Positions 52,127 through 61,619 of a DNA stretch of 64,000 nt are shown in pieces (the first letter of the stretch is position 1; each line of letters starts with the position of its first letter). The stretch is taken from assembly GCF_018863195.1 (NCBI RefSeq), contig NZ_JAHKRT010000008.1, positions 62,001-126,000 of the forward strand, in the 5' to 3' direction. The notes below the pieces were generated by a model. That model made no database searches. It saw nothing but the letters and a program-made list of their open reading frames with translations, and was not told the DNA's origin. A program made the position numbers and the translations under genes. Source of the DNA: Sphingomonas quercus (GTDB taxonomy: Bacteria > Pseudomonadota > Alphaproteobacteria > Sphingomonadales > Sphingomonadaceae).

Positions 52127-53350
52127 ATGAAGATGCAGATGGATCATGGGCAGGAACGGCTCGACGACCGCCCGGTCGCCGAGCTGCCGGCCGTGGCCGT
52201 CACCCGCGTCGCCGAGCCGCAGGAGACGGCGGCGGCCGTCGCCCATCGCCGCGAGCGCCTGCTTGCCGCGCTGACGCTGATCGCCGGTATCGGGCTGGTC
52301 GTGGCGCTGCCCTTCGCGTTGCGCACTGGCGCCGAATTCTTCCTGCCGGTGACGGCGGCGCTGGTCGTCGCGGTGGCGCTGGTGCCGCTGCTCGAATGGC
52401 TGGAGCGCCGGCGGGTGCCGTCCGGCGCGGCGGCGTTCCTGTGCGTCGGCTTCTTCCTCGGCCTCGTCAACGTGGCGATCGCCTCGATCATCGTGCCGGC
52501 GTCAGGCTGGGTGGCGCTGCTGCCGAGCCGCATCGGGCAGGTCAAATCGACGATCAAGCCGATCATGGAGATCTACCAGAGCCTCGATCGCTTCATCAAC
52601 GAGACAACCCGGCAGGTGGCGATCAGCCGCGCCAGCGGCGTGCGCACGGTGACGCTGGAGACGCCCAACTCGCTCCTCGATCTCGTCGCCAGCTCGGCGC
52701 CGCACGCCATCGTGCAGATGTTCTTCGGCACCCTCGTCATCTATTTCTTCCTCGCCGGATGGACGGCGATGCGGCGGCGGACGATCACCAGCCGCGGCAG
52801 CTTTTCAAGCGCGATGGCGACGGCGCGCGTCATCCAGGATGTCGTCGACGCGACATCATCCTATCTGACGACGATCACGCTCATCAATCTGGTGATGGGC
52901 GTCGCGGTGGCGATGGCGATGTGGGCGATCGGCATGCCGACGCCGTTGATGTGGGGCGGCATGGTCGCCTTGCTCAACTATGTGCCTTATCTGGGGCCGA
53001 TCGCGGCGGCGCTGCTGCTCGCGCTGGGCGGGCTGATGACTTTTCCCGATCCGTGGTCGGCGCTGCTGCCGGCGGCGTGCTTCGTGGCGATCCACCTCGT
53101 CGAGGCCAATGCCATCACCCCGACCATCGTCGGCAAGAAGCTCACCATCAATCCGCTGCTGATCCTGGTCGCGTTGAGCTTCTGGGGCTGGGTGTGGGGA
53201 ACGACGGGGGCGCTGCTCGCGGTGCCGCTGCTGATCATCCTCAAGACGGTGCTGGATGCTGCCGGCAAGCCCGATATCGCCGGCTTCCTGTTCGAGGACG
53301 GCACGCTCGCCCGCCCGCCCCATGACGAGGCCGAGCGCGACGAAGGCTGA
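52127..53350 (+). CDS. AI-2E family transporter (PerM/YdiK-like permease)
   Basis: A 407-residue membrane protein of the AI-2E exporter family with about eight helices in pairs: L-L-A-A-L-T-L-I-A-G-I-G-L, a central hydrophilic segment (about 150-230), and the conserved C-terminal half with G-M-P-T-P-L-M-W-G, Y-V-P-Y-L-G-P, F-V-A-I-H-L-V-E-A-N-A-I-T-P-T-I-V-G, L-N/T-I-N-P-L. Family members include AI-2 exporters and sodium/proton antiporters; the substrate cannot be called. ATG at 52127. Confidence 0.88.
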   Translation: MKMQMDHGQERLDDRPVAELPAVAVTRVAEPQETAAAVAHRRERLLAALTLIAGIGLVVALPFALRTGAEFFLPVTAALVVAVALVPLLEWLERRRVPSGAAAFLCVGFFLGLVNVAIASIIVPASGWVALLPSRIGQVKSTIKPIMEIYQSLDRFINETTRQVAISRASGVRTVTLETPNSLLDLVASSAPHAIVQMFFGTLVIYFFLAGWTAMRRRTITSRGSFSSAMATARVIQDVVDATSSYLTTITLINLVMGVAVAMAMWAIGMPTPLMWGGMVALLNYVPYLGPIAAALLLALGGLMTFPDPWSALLPAACFVAIHLVEANAITPTIVGKKLTINPLLILVALSFWGWVWGTTGALLAVPLLIILKTVLDAAGKPDIAGFLFEDGTLARPPHDEAERDEG

Positions 53351-53378
53351 CTTATCCCCAGCCGCGTCGTGAAGCGTG

Positions 53379-53407
53379 TTGACAGGCCGGGAGGTGTCGC
53401 CTAGTGG
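53379..53407 (+). promoter_or_regulatory. Promoter of tRNA-Asp
   Basis: TTGACA (53379-53384), 17-nt spacer, TAGTGG (53402-53407), 16 nt before the tRNA. Perfect -35. Confidence 0.75.
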
Positions 53408-53423
53408 CCCGGCTCCGCTTTGA

Positions 53424-53500
<77 letters not shown>

Positions 53501-53931
53501 CTCCCCTGAACGATCGGGGATTGGCGGCCCGCCTGTGGCCCTGCCAGATCCGCCATCCCGGAGACGCCAGCACTCTCGTTGCATCGACCGCGTCGCGTTG
53601 CGCCGGTCGTGGACGCCGATTGTAATATGTCGGAAATTCTTACAGTTCGCTTGCGCCGCCGCCGCCCGCCAGCAAGCGCTCGTAAACCTGCAAATTCCCG
53701 ATGAATCCGCCGCCGTCATTCGCATCAGCCTTGTGCCATTTGGGCACATCGGGCCGGCACAACTGTCGAAAAATCTTACACATTCGGCCGCGAGTTAACC
53801 GTCGCGTTTCCACAACATATTGATTTCGCAGTATATATGCAATCTGGCATATAATGTGATTAACTATATCCATGCTATGCATGCATCTGGCTGGGTTCGG
53901 CATGGCTTAAACCCCTCTCAGGAGTTTCCCC
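53501..53931. other. AT-richer intergenic region upstream of PEP-CTERM gene
   Basis: About 430 bases without a gene. The last 150 bases are much more AT-rich than the flanks and hold the inverted repeat 53834-53853, TATAAT at 53850-53855 and a run of overlapping ATGCAT motifs near 53875. Confidence 0.6.
53834..53855 (+). promoter_or_regulatory. Inverted repeat with -10-like sequence upstream of PEP-CTERM gene
   Basis: TATATGC-AATCTG-GCATATA (53834-53853), overlapping TATAAT (53850-53855), about 80 nt ahead of the PEP-CTERM start. Confidence 0.45.
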
Positions 53932-54639
53932 ATGAGGTTTTCCCCACTCGCCCTTGCGGCGGTCGCGTGCCTCGGCACGGCACCTGCCCATGCGGCGGTC
54001 TTCCTGCAATTTGGTCAGGCCGACGCGACCAACGTCTTCAGCTATACGAACGATGGCAGCGGCGGGGCAGCGCTGGCCGCCAGTGGGAGCGTCCTGCTTC
54101 CCGCGCTGTCGAGCCTCGACCTTGCGGACTATGGCCTGTCCACCACGGACACCTATCATCTTTCGTTGAACGCCACCTCGACATCGGGGGTGCTCACCGG
54201 CTTTCCGGGGCAGATTGGCCAGTATTTCTCGGGCTCATTGAGCATCAGCTCGCAGAGCGCGGTCAACGTCCTGACCATCGACTTTGCGGACGCGTTCTTC
54301 GGCGCTCAGGTCGGCGGTAACGTCGCGTCGCTCTCGCTCAGCGCGCCGCCGGGCCTGATGACAATGTTCTCCACGGTTTTCGATTTCGCGAACGTCGAGA
54401 CGGAGTCCTTCGCTCTGAGCTTCAATAATGCGGTCCTTGCCGCGGGCGGCTCGCCATTCGGGGCGAGCGCGATCGGCGATTCCACCATGTCCGGCGTCGG
54501 CAATTTCGACTCCCAGCCGCTACCGCCGCCGTTCGTGCCGACCGTGCCGGAGCCCGCGACCTGGGCGATGATGGCGCTCGGCATCGGCCTGGTCGGATTC
54601 GCGACGCGGCGCCATCGCCGCCTCGCCGTCACGTCCTGA
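53932..54639 (+). CDS. PEP-CTERM sorting-domain protein
   Basis: A 235-residue exported protein: signal peptide (1 to about 21, ending A-H-A), a low-complexity S/A/G/T-rich body with repeated beta-strand patterns, and the C-terminal tail V-P-E-P-A-T-W-A-M-M-A-L-G-I-G-L-V-G-F plus R-R-H-R-R, the PEP-CTERM sorting signal recognised by exosortase. AGGAG stands 7 nt upstream. The body has no known enzyme motif. An exosortase is not in the window. Confidence 0.9.
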   Translation: MRFSPLALAAVACLGTAPAHAAVFLQFGQADATNVFSYTNDGSGGAALAASGSVLLPALSSLDLADYGLSTTDTYHLSLNATSTSGVLTGFPGQIGQYFSGSLSISSQSAVNVLTIDFADAFFGAQVGGNVASLSLSAPPGLMTMFSTVFDFANVETESFALSFNNAVLAAGGSPFGASAIGDSTMSGVGNFDSQPLPPPFVPTVPEPATWAMMALGIGLVGFATRRHRRLAVTS

Positions 54640-54668
54640 GCCGATCCCCGGACGCGCTTCGGGGGGAG

Positions 54669-54706
54669 AAGCGGTGTCGCGCGGGCAGGCGCGGCACCGC
54701 TTTATT
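54669..54706 (+). terminator. Terminator of PEP-CTERM gene
   Basis: A 14-base stem with one wobble (54669-54682 and 54689-54702), loop GGGCAG, then T-T-T-A-T-T. It directly abuts the DUF2842 stop on the other strand. Confidence 0.8.
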
Positions 54707-54931
54707 CTAGCGCCATCGGCCGGTTTCCATCCAGGCGAGCAGCCGCCGCAGCGGCAGCAGCCAGATCCACGCCAGTCCGAGCACGATATAGACCGGTGCC
54801 TGCGCCAGCGCCGGCAACCGCTCGATCCATGGCGAGGCGAGCAGCACCAGCCCCGCCCACAGCATGATCAGCGCCATGATCGCGAAAGCGCCGGCGGGTT
54901 TGCGCCAGGTCGGCTGGGACGGGTTGCTCAT
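54707..54931 (-). CDS. DUF2842-type small membrane protein
   Basis: A 74-residue protein with two membrane helices: W-R-K-P-A-G-A-F-A-I-M-A-L-I-M-L-W near the start, and A-P-V-Y-I-V-L-G-L-A-W-I-W-L-L-P-L-R-R-L-L-x-W-M-E at the end, the marks of the DUF2842 group found in alphaproteobacteria. ATG at 54931 overlaps the upstream ygfA stop as ATGA. Function unknown. Confidence 0.85.
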   Translation of the reverse strand: MSNPSQPTWRKPAGAFAIMALIMLWAGLVLLASPWIERLPALAQAPVYIVLGLAWIWLLPLRRLLAWMETGRWR

Positions 54932-55557
54932 GCGGTGATCCATTCGCGCTCGGTGGCGACGGCGTGGAGAGGGACGTCCCACGGCTCGGCGGGGAGGGGG
55001 GCGTCGGCCTCCTGCGCGCTCCACGCCAGGCCGATGCGGCGCGCCTCCGGCAGGGCGGCGAAGGCGCGGTCGTAATGGGCGGCGCCCTGCCCGAGCCGGC
55101 CGAGCGCGCGGTCGAAGCCGACCAGCGGGGCGAGGATCAGGTCCGGTTCCGCGGGGGTGGCGCTGGCGAGGGGCTGGAAGAGGCCGAACGGCCCTTCGAT
55201 CAGCGGATCGCCGTCCGCCCATAGCAGGAAGCGCAACGGCGCCTCGCGACTCTCGACATAGGGGAGGGCCGTGGCGCGGCCCTGCGCGGCGGCGGCGGCA
55301 AGGATCGGGCGCGGATCGACTTCTGCGCCGACGGGCACATAGCCCGCGACGATCCGCGCCGCACCGAATTGCGCGATCACGCGCTCGGCAAGGGCCGCGG
55401 CGGCGGCATCGAATGCGGAGGCGTCCATCGCGTCGACGAACGCCCGCCGGCGGCGGCGGAGCGCGCGGCGCAGGGCGAGCTTGGCGGGGTCAGCGCCGGT
55501 TGAAGGGGTGGTGGGACCGCCATGACCGTTTGCCGGAATATCCTCTGACGCCGTCAA
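54928..55557 (-). CDS. ygfA: 5-formyltetrahydrofolate cyclo-ligase
   Basis: A 209-residue enzyme making 5,10-methenyl-THF from 5-formyl-THF with ATP. Marks: L-R-R-A-L-R-R-R-R-R-A-F near the start (basic nucleotide segment), G-Y-V-P-V-G-A-E-V-D-P, and P-L-V-G-F-D-R-A-L-G-R-L-G-Q-G-A-A-H-Y-D. The start is TTG at 55557, which abuts the end of the 6S RNA; no ATG or GTG is available upstream of the conserved part. Confidence 0.9.
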   Translation of the reverse strand: MTASEDIPANGHGGPTTPSTGADPAKLALRRALRRRRRAFVDAMDASAFDAAAAALAERVIAQFGAARIVAGYVPVGAEVDPRPILAAAAAQGRATALPYVESREAPLRFLLWADGDPLIEGPFGLFQPLASATPAEPDLILAPLVGFDRALGRLGQGAAHYDRAFAALPEARRIGLAWSAQEADAPLPAEPWDVPLHAVATEREWITA

Positions 55558-55560
55558 CGT

Positions 55561-55667
55561 CAGGTGGGAACCATGTAACTCAGACCTGGATCTGGTCAGG
55601 GACAGCTCCCATGGATTGTGAATCGCCTCAGGGATGTTCGCTCGGCTCGTACCGGGCAGAACCCACC
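55561..55667 (-). ncRNA. ssrS: 6S RNA
   Basis: The minus-strand RNA lies between zapA and ygfA, the conserved 6S position. Its ends pair (GGTGGG with CCCACC, inside GGTTCCCACC, the usual alphaproteobacterial 3' end). The central bubble reads CCCTGAGGCGAT, very close to the E. coli CCUGAGCCGAU. A promoter is placed exactly upstream. 6S RNA binds sigma70-RNA polymerase in stationary phase. Boundaries are approximate; about 107 nt is short for 6S RNA. Confidence 0.82.
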
Positions 55668-55673
55668 ATGGCC

Positions 55674-55702
55674 TAGATAGGGACAGGGGGCGTCGGGCTC
55701 AA
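55674..55702 (-). promoter_or_regulatory. Promoter of 6S RNA
   Basis: On the minus strand TTGAGC (55702-55697), 17-nt spacer, TATCTA (55679-55674), with the predicted start about 7 nt later at 55667. Confidence 0.7.
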
Positions 55703-55714
55703 GGTTCCTGCAGC

Positions 55715-55742
55715 GTCATGTTGCACTTGTTTCAGCATGACG
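55715..55742. repeat. Dispersed palindromic repeat, B-type
   Basis: GTCATGTTGCACTTGTTTCAGCATGACGG, a degenerate copy of hairpin B between zapA and the 6S promoter. Confidence 0.6.
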
Positions 55743-55760
55743 GTGGGGATCGCCGGGCGG

Positions 55761-56057
55761 TCAGCCCGCGGCCAGCCGCTCCAGCCGGACGGCGATCGTC
55801 TCCAGCCGGTCAAACGTGGCGTCGTCGAGCGCGGCGCCCGTCTCGACCGCCGAGGCACGGGCCTCGCCCAGTTCATCGGCGAGGAGGAGGGCGGCGAACA
55901 GCAGCTGGCGGGTCGCGTCCATGCGGCCCATCGCGTCGGTCGCCTGCGCCACCTTGTTCTCGATGACGCGGGCTAGGCCGAGGAAATGGCCCTCCTGGCC
56001 GGCGCGGCAGGCGATGTCGTAGCGGTGGCCGGCAATGTCGAGCGAGATGCGATTCAC
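55761..56057 (-). CDS. zapA: Cell division protein ZapA
   Basis: A 98-residue ZapA that cross-links FtsZ. The start N-R-I-S-L-D-I-A-G-H-R-Y-D-I-A-C and a long C-terminal coiled coil fit the family. GTG start at 56057 overlaps the stop of the upstream small gene as GTGA. Confidence 0.9.
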   Translation of the reverse strand: MNRISLDIAGHRYDIACRAGQEGHFLGLARVIENKVAQATDAMGRMDATRQLLFAALLLADELGEARASAVETGAALDDATFDRLETIAVRLERLAAG

Positions 56058-56227
56058 GGGCGATCCGCCTCGATCAGCCGATCCAGATCGGCGACCGCCT
56101 GCGCCATCGCCTCGCGCAGCGCCTGATGGCGGGCGGCGAGCCGCGGGTCATGGGCGGGGCGCGCTTCGATGCGGTCGAGCGCGTGCCCGATGCGGTCCAG
56201 AAGCGTGGCGAGGCGGGGGTCGGACAT
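56054..56227 (-). CDS. Small coiled-coil hypothetical protein upstream of zapA
   Basis: A 57-residue, almost entirely helical and charged protein (L-L-D-R-I-G-H-A-L-D-R-I-E, A-M-A-Q-A-V-A-D-L-D-R-L-I). It is too short for most ORF callers but its GTGA overlap with zapA and the ATG at 56227 support it. A similar small gene commonly precedes zapA in sphingomonads as I recall; function unknown. Confidence 0.65.
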   Translation of the reverse strand: MSDPRLATLLDRIGHALDRIEARPAHDPRLAARHQALREAMAQAVADLDRLIEADRP

Positions 56228-56264
56228 GGGCGCAGACTTAGCATGACGCGGCCCCCCCGCAAGG

Positions 56265-56293
56265 TTGACGATGGACCCGGTGCGCGCCAATGA
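56265..56293 (+). promoter_or_regulatory. Probable promoter of tkt-gap-pgk
   Basis: TTGACG (56265-56270), 17-nt spacer, CAATGA (56288-56293), about 60 nt ahead of the tkt start. Good -35, weak -10. Confidence 0.45.
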
Positions 56294-56353
56294 GCCCACG
56301 TCCGCGCGGGATTCGTGCGGGCCATCGCTCTTTTTCAGGATCGTCACCTCAGA

Positions 56354-58336
56354 ATGACCATCGCCGTGAAGACGCTCGCCAACGCCGTCCGGGCGCTGTC
56401 GATGGACGCTGTCGAGGCCGCCAAGTCCGGCCACCCGGGCATGCCGATGGGCATGGCGGATGTCGCAACGGTGCTGTTTACGCGCTATCTGAAACATGAT
56501 CCGGCGGCGCCCGACTGGGCGGATCGCGATCGGTTCGTGTTGTCCGCCGGCCATGGCTCGATGCTGATTTACAGCCTCCTGCACCTCACCGGTTATGCGC
56601 GGCCGACGATCGAGGACATCCGCAACTTCCGCAAGCTCGGCAGCCCGTGCGCCGGCCATCCGGAGAATTTCGAGCTGGCCGGCGTCGAGGCGACCACCGG
56701 GCCGCTCGGCACCGGCCTCGCCACCGCTGTCGGCATGGCGATCGCCGAGCGCCACCTGAACGCGACGTTCGGCGACGGGCTGGTGGATCACCGGACCTGG
56801 GTGATCGCCGGCGATGGCTGCCTGATGGAAGGCATCAACCACGAGGCGGTGGGCCTGGCCGGCCATCTCGGCCTCGGCCGCATGGTCGTGCTGTGGGACG
56901 ATAATCGCATCACCATCGACGGCGCCGTCGATCTGTCCTCCTCGGAGGACGTGCTCGGCCGTTATGCCGCCTCGGGCTGGCACACCCTCGCCTGCGACGG
57001 CCATGATCCGGACGACATCGCCCGCGCCATCGACGAGGCGGTGGCCGATCCGCGGCCGTCGATCGTCGCCTGCCGGACGATCATCGGCTTCGGCGCGCCG
57101 AGCAAGCAGGGCACCTCGGCTACCCATGGCTCGCCGTTGGGCGCCGACGAAGTCGCGGCGGCGCGCGTCGCGCTGGGCTGGACGGCCGAGCCGTTCGTCA
57201 TTCCCGACGACATTGCCGCGGCATGGGCCGCAGCCGGCACGCGCGGCCGCGAGGCATGGACGGCGTGGAACGAGCGGCTCGCCGCCGATCCGCAGGCCGC
57301 CGAGTTCATCCGGCGCATGAAGGGCGAACTGCCGCAGGGCTTCTCGCTCGCCGCGCATATCGACGGGCTGATCGCCGAGCCGAAGACGGTCGCCACCCGC
57401 GTCTCCTCGCAAATGGCGCTGGACGCGGTCAATGCGCTGTTGCCGGAAACGGTCGGCGGCTCGGCCGACCTCACCGGATCGAACAACACCAGGACCAAGG
57501 GCCTCGCCCCCTTCACCCGCGACGATCGCGCCGGCCGCTACCTTTATTACGGCATCCGCGAGTTCGGCATGGGTTGCGCGATGAACGGCATGGCGCTGCA
57601 CGGCGGCGTCATTCCCTATAGTGGCACCTTCCTCTGCTTCGCCGACTTCGTCCGGCCGGCGATCCGGCTGGCGGCGCTGCAGCGCATCCGCTCGATCTTC
57701 GTGATGACCCATGATTCGATCGGCCTCGGCGAGGACGGGCCGACCCATCAGCCGATCGAGCATCTGATGTCGCTGCGCGTCATCCCCAATCTCGACGTGT
57801 GGCGTCCCGCCGACGCGGTGGAGGCGGCCGAGGCGTGGGAATTGTCGCTGAGCCGCGTCGACGGGCCGTCGCTGCTGGCGCTGACCCGTCAGAATCTCCG
57901 CCAGCTCCGTACCGAGAAGGGCGAGAATCTTTCGGCACGGGGCGCCTATCGGCTGAAGGCGGCGGAGGCGAAGCGCCGGGTGATCCTGATCGCCAGCGGC
58001 TCGGAGGTGGAGATCGCCCTCGACGTCGCGTCCCGGCTTGAAGCCGAGGGGGTGGGCGCCGATGTGGTGTCAATGCCCTGCTGGTCCCGGTTTGACGCGC
58101 AGCCGAAAAGCTATCGCGACGATGTGCTGCCGCCGGTCGACCCGTCGGAGGTGCTGCGCGTCTCGATCGAGGCCGGCACGACGATGGGCTGGGAACGCTA
58201 CACCATGGTCGACGGCATGCGCTTCGGCATCGATCGCTTCGGCGCCTCGGCGCCCGCGCCCGACCTCTACCGTTATTTCGGCCTGACCGCCGAGACTATC
58301 GCGCCGCAGCTGCTCGGCGCCGTCCGCACCGCATAA
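56354..58336 (+). CDS. tkt: Transketolase
   Basis: A 660-residue thiamine-diphosphate enzyme of the pentose phosphate pathway and Calvin-type sugar exchange. ThDP signature [12 protein letters not shown] and later [14 protein letters not shown] are intact, as are [13 protein letters not shown] and [10 protein letters not shown] at 56354 (M-T-I-A-V-K) is used. It is followed by gap 13 nt later. Confidence 0.97.
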   Translation: MTIAVKTLANAVRALSMDAVEAAKSGHPGMPMGMADVATVLFTRYLKHDPAAPDWADRDRFVLSAGHGSMLIYSLLHLTGYARPTIEDIRNFRKLGSPCAGHPENFELAGVEATTGPLGTGLATAVGMAIAERHLNATFGDGLVDHRTWVIAGDGCLMEGINHEAVGLAGHLGLGRMVVLWDDNRITIDGAVDLSSSEDVLGRYAASGWHTLACDGHDPDDIARAIDEAVADPRPSIVACRTIIGFGAPSKQGTSATHGSPLGADEVAAARVALGWTAEPFVIPDDIAAAWAAAGTRGREAWTAWNERLAADPQAAEFIRRMKGELPQGFSLAAHIDGLIAEPKTVATRVSSQMALDAVNALLPETVGGSADLTGSNNTRTKGLAPFTRDDRAGRYLYYGIREFGMGCAMNGMALHGGVIPYSGTFLCFADFVRPAIRLAALQRIRSIFVMTHDSIGLGEDGPTHQPIEHLMSLRVIPNLDVWRPADAVEAAEAWELSLSRVDGPSLLALTRQNLRQLRTEKGENLSARGAYRLKAAEAKRRVILIASGSEVEIALDVASRLEAEGVGADVVSMPCWSRFDAQPKSYRDDVLPPVDPSEVLRVSIEAGTTMGWERYTMVDGMRFGIDRFGASAPAPDLYRYFGLTAETIAPQLLGAVRTA

Positions 58337-58349
58337 GGAGATCACAGAC

Positions 58350-59360
58350 ATGGCGACCAAAGTTGCGATCAATGGCTTCGGCCGCATCGGCCGGCTGGTG
58401 GCCCGCGCGATCCTGGCCAATCCGAATTGCGGGCTGGAGCTGGTCGCGATCAACGATCTCGGCGACGCCAAGGCCAACGCGCTGCTGTTCAAGCGCGACA
58501 GCGTCCACGGCGCCTGGGCCGGGGAAGTCCGCGCCGACGGCAACGACCTGATCATCGACGGCAAGCGCATCAAGGTGACCGCCGAGCGCGATCCGGCCAA
58601 CCTGCCGCACGGCGCCGACGGCGTCGACATCGCGCTCGAATGCACCGGCATCTTCGCCGACAAGGCGAAGGCCTCCGCCCACCTCACCGCCGGCGCCAGG
58701 CGCGTGCTGATCTCCGCGCCGGCCAAGGGCGTCGACCTGACCGTGGTCTATGGCGTCAACCACGACAAGCTCACCGCCGACCATGTCGTCGTCTCCAACG
58801 CATCGTGCACCACCAACTGCCTGGCGCCGGTGGCCAAGGTGCTCAACGACGCGATCGGCATCGAGCGCGGCCTGATGACGACGGTGCACAGCTACACCAA
58901 CGACCAGCGCATCCTCGACCAGATCCATGGCGACATGCGCCGTGCGCGCGCCGCCGCCATGTCGATGATCCCGACCACCACCGGCGCCGCCCGCGCGGTG
59001 GGCGAGGTGTTGCCGGAGCTGAAGGGCAAGCTGGACGGCTCCTCGATCCGCGTGCCGACACCGAACGTCTCGGTGATCGACCTCACCTTCACGCCGAAGC
59101 GCGACACCAGCGTCGAGGAAGTGAATGCCGTGCTGAAGGCAGCGTCCGAGAGCGGCCCGCTCAAGGGCATCCTCCAATATGTCACCGATCCGCTGGTCTC
59201 GATCGACTTCAACGGCGATCCGCATTCGTCGTCGGTAGACAGCCTCGAAACGGCGGTGATCGAGGGCAAGCTGGTCCGCGTGCTCTCCTGGTACGACAAT
59301 GAATGGGGCTTCTCGAACCGCATGGTGGACACCGCCGCGGCGATGGCGAAGCTCATCTGA
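58350..59360 (+). CDS. gap: Glyceraldehyde-3-phosphate dehydrogenase
   Basis: A 336-residue GAPDH. The active Cys is in [13 protein letters not shown]-terminal Rossmann [12 protein letters not shown]-terminal [17 protein letters not shown] lies 9 nt upstream. It links tkt and pgk in a glycolysis cluster. The residue after the first NAD strand reads I-N-D-L-G-D, the usual NAD-specific pattern. Confidence 0.98.
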   Translation: MATKVAINGFGRIGRLVARAILANPNCGLELVAINDLGDAKANALLFKRDSVHGAWAGEVRADGNDLIIDGKRIKVTAERDPANLPHGADGVDIALECTGIFADKAKASAHLTAGARRVLISAPAKGVDLTVVYGVNHDKLTADHVVVSNASCTTNCLAPVAKVLNDAIGIERGLMTTVHSYTNDQRILDQIHGDMRRARAAAMSMIPTTTGAARAVGEVLPELKGKLDGSSIRVPTPNVSVIDLTFTPKRDTSVEEVNAVLKAASESGPLKGILQYVTDPLVSIDFNGDPHSSSVDSLETAVIEGKLVRVLSWYDNEWGFSNRMVDTAAAMAKLI

Positions 59361-59397
59361 ACAGGGCGGGAGGGAAGCGGATGGCTTCCTTCCCCCG

Positions 59398-59488
59398 TCC
59401 GCCATGCCGACCTGGTCAGCTTCCACTCCCTCTTCGCAAGCTTTCGAGTTCGCGGCTTGGTGGAACCCTGAAACAGGTTCAGCGTGGC
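59398..59488. repeat. Dispersed A+B palindrome unit, degenerate
   Basis: A B-like CCATGCCGACCTGGTCAGCTTCC is followed by A-like GGAACCCTGAAACAGGTTCAGCGTGG, between gap and pgk. The A copy ends only about 40 nt before the pgk start. Confidence 0.55.
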
Positions 59489-59525
59489 GACGTATCAAGA
59501 CGAAATCCGGCGAAGGATCCGACCC

Positions 59526-60725
59526 GTGACCCAATTCCGCACCCTTGACGATCTTGGCGACATCCGGGGCAAGCGCGTGCTGGTGCGCGAGGACCTGAAC
59601 GTGCCGATGGAAGACGGGCGGGTCACCGACGACACCCGGCTCCGCGCGGCGGCGCCGACCATCGCGGAACTCGCCGACAAGGGCGCGAAAGTGCTCGTCC
59701 TCGCTCATTTCGGCCGTCCCAAGGGCGAACGGCGGCCGGACATGAGCCTCGCGCTGGTGACCAAGCCGCTGTCGGACGTGCTCGGCCGTGAAGTGACCTT
59801 CATCGACGATTGTATCGGCGCAGATGCCGCGCGTGCGGTCGAGCTGCTGTCCGAGGGCGGCATCGCGATCCTGGAAAACACCCGCTTCCATAAAGGCGAG
59901 GAGAAGAACGATCCGGCGCTGGTCGCCGAGATGGCGAAGCTCGGCGACCTTTATGTCAACGACGCCTTCTCCGCCGCGCATCGTGCCCATGCCTCGACCG
60001 AGGGGCTGGCGCATGTGCTGCCGGCCTATGCCGGCCGCTCGATGCAGGCGGAGCTGGAGGCGCTTGAAAAGGCGCTTGGCAGGCCGGAGCATCCGGTGGC
60101 AGCGGTGGTCGGCGGCGCCAAGGTGTCGACCAAGCTCGACGTGCTGCGCCACCTCGTCGCCAGGGTCGATCATCTGATCATCGGCGGCGGCATGGCTAAC
60201 ACCTTCCTCGCCGCGCGTGGACTGGATGTCGGCAAGTCGCTGTGCGAGCATGACCTCGCGCAGACCGCGCTTGAGATTCTCGACGCCGCCGATCGCGCAA
60301 ATTGCACCGTGCATCTGCCCTATGACGTGGTGGTTGCGAAGGAATTCCGCGCCGATCCGCCGACGCGCACGGTGAATGTGCATGAAGTCGCCGCCGACGA
60401 GATGATCCTCGATGTCGGCCCGGCGGCGGTGGAAGCGCTGGGCGACGCACTGAAGACCTGTCGCACGCTGGTGTGGAACGGCCCGCTCGGCGCCTTCGAG
60501 ACCTCGCCCTTCGATGCGGCGACGGTGGCACTGGCGCGCACCGCTGCCGCGCTGACCAAGGAGGGCGGGCTGATCTCCGTCGCCGGCGGCGGCGATACGG
60601 TGGCGGCGCTCAATCAGGCCGGCGTGGCGGACGATTTCACGTTCGTGTCGACGGCCGGCGGGGCCTTCCTGGAATGGATGGAAGGCAAGCCCCTTCCCGG
60701 CGTCGAGGCGCTCGAGCGCGCCTGA
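59526..60725 (+). CDS. pgk: Phosphoglycerate kinase
   Basis: A 399-residue kinase: [11 protein letters not shown] at the start, the substrate loop [18 protein letters not shown], and the nucleotide loop [14 protein letters not shown] at 59526 (V-T-Q-F-R-T) is preferred with AAGGA upstream; an in-frame ATG at 59484 is less likely. A terminator follows after 35 nt. Confidence 0.97.
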   Translation: MTQFRTLDDLGDIRGKRVLVREDLNVPMEDGRVTDDTRLRAAAPTIAELADKGAKVLVLAHFGRPKGERRPDMSLALVTKPLSDVLGREVTFIDDCIGADAARAVELLSEGGIAILENTRFHKGEEKNDPALVAEMAKLGDLYVNDAFSAAHRAHASTEGLAHVLPAYAGRSMQAELEALEKALGRPEHPVAAVVGGAKVSTKLDVLRHLVARVDHLIIGGGMANTFLAARGLDVGKSLCEHDLAQTALEILDAADRANCTVHLPYDVVVAKEFRADPPTRTVNVHEVAADEMILDVGPAAVEALGDALKTCRTLVWNGPLGAFETSPFDAATVALARTAAALTKEGGLISVAGGGDTVAALNQAGVADDFTFVSTAGGAFLEWMEGKPLPGVEALERA

Positions 60726-60759
60726 CGCGCAACACTTTCTAGAATTTCGAAAGAACGGC

Positions 60760-60797
60760 GCGACCCGCTCGGAACCGATCCCGGGCGGGTCGCGTTT
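60760..60797 (+). terminator. Intrinsic terminator of the tkt-gap-pgk transcript
   Basis: Perfect 9-base arms GCGACCCGC (60760-60768) and GCGGGTCGC (60785-60793), then G-TTT. Confidence 0.75.
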
Positions 60798-60965
60798 GCG
60801 CTGCGGGTTGGGACCGGCACAGGCCGGGCCGCGGCCCAGTCCTGCCTGGGACAAATACTCGTTGGCTAAAGTCAAACCGAGGACTGGTGTCGTCCGCGGG
60901 AGTATTGTCATGTCTAAACGACAATATTTGTCCAAAAATGGGACTGAGATCCTGTGATTTTTCTC

Positions 60966-60981
60966 GTTAAACATGGTTAAC
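60966..60981. promoter_or_regulatory. Candidate CtrA-like site upstream of PEP-CTERM gene
   Basis: GTTAA-ACATGG-TTAAC. The minus strand contains TTAACCAT, a half-site recognised by alphaproteobacterial CtrA. The two TTAA elements are 6 rather than 7 bases apart. Confidence 0.3.
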
Positions 60982-61062
60982 GTGAACTATTTTATTATTA
61001 ACAAACATCGATAACGTGCTACGTGTGCGTTGCAGCAACCTCCGGCGACTGGGAGTTAAGCT

Positions 61063-61596
61063 ATGACCAAGCTATACCGATATCTGACCGTTCTGATGGC
61101 CATCTGTGGCTTCGCTGCCATTGCGACCCCGGCCCAAGCCGTGAATACCAGCTATGCTTTCTCGGGCACCTGCCTCGATTGCGGCGCCGACACCAGCGCC
61201 ACGGGCGTGCTGACGCTGTCTGACTACACGCTCGGCGATACGCTGAGCGTCGGCAACTTCGTCAGCTTCGTCTACAGCTCGGCTATCTATCCGACGCTGA
61301 CGATCGACACGATCACCTCGATCGCAGGTGCGATCACCGGTAACGGCGCCAACAACGTGGCGTTCTTCGGCATGTCCGGTGGTGACAACTATTATTTCGG
61401 TAGCGCCGTCCGCGCCGGTTCGTGGACGCTGACCAACATCTTCCCGCAGGACGTCGGCATCAACGGCAGCTGGACGGCGCTCGACGCGACGTCGGCCGTT
61501 CCCGAGCCGGCCGCCTGGGCGCTGATGATCCTCGGCTTCGGCGTGGCGGGCGCTTCGCTCCGTCGTCGCAAGACGGTGGCGACCGTCGCCGCCTGA
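61063..61596 (+). CDS. PEPxxWA-CTERM sorting-domain protein
   Basis: A 177-residue exported protein: signal peptide (1 to about 26, ending A-Q-A), a body rich in S/T/G with C-L-D-C near the start and beta-strand patterns, and the tail V-P-E-P-A-A-W-A-L-M-I-L-G-F-G-V-A-G with R-R-R-K, the alphaproteobacterial PEPxxWA variant. GGGAG stands 7 nt before ATG. It sits between pgk and fba with its own AT-rich leader and strong terminator, as if inserted as cargo into the glycolysis cluster. Confidence 0.9.
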   Translation: MTKLYRYLTVLMAICGFAAIATPAQAVNTSYAFSGTCLDCGADTSATGVLTLSDYTLGDTLSVGNFVSFVYSSAIYPTLTIDTITSIAGAITGNGANNVAFFGMSGGDNYYFGSAVRAGSWTLTNIFPQDVGINGSWTALDATSAVPEPAAWALMILGFGVAGASLRRRKTVATVAA

Positions 61597-61619
61597 GCGA
61601 TCCGAAGCTTCGGCTTGAA

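Larger units (their letters stand above)
60726..61062. other. Intergenic region between pgk and PEP-CTERM gene
   Basis: About 340 bases: the pgk terminator, then about 150 bases of very AT-rich sequence (around 60910-61050) with GTTAA-ACATGG-TTAAC at 60966-60981. No gene was seen. Confidence 0.6.

Noticed and set aside
56054-57763. A 569-codon minus-strand frame that extends the small gene upstream of zapA.
   Set aside because: Most of it is antisense to tkt; only the last 57 codons are credible, because of their overlap with zapA.
58296-60974. An 892-codon open frame on the minus strand.
   Set aside because: It lies opposite gap and pgk, both certain, and its composition mirrors their reverse codons.
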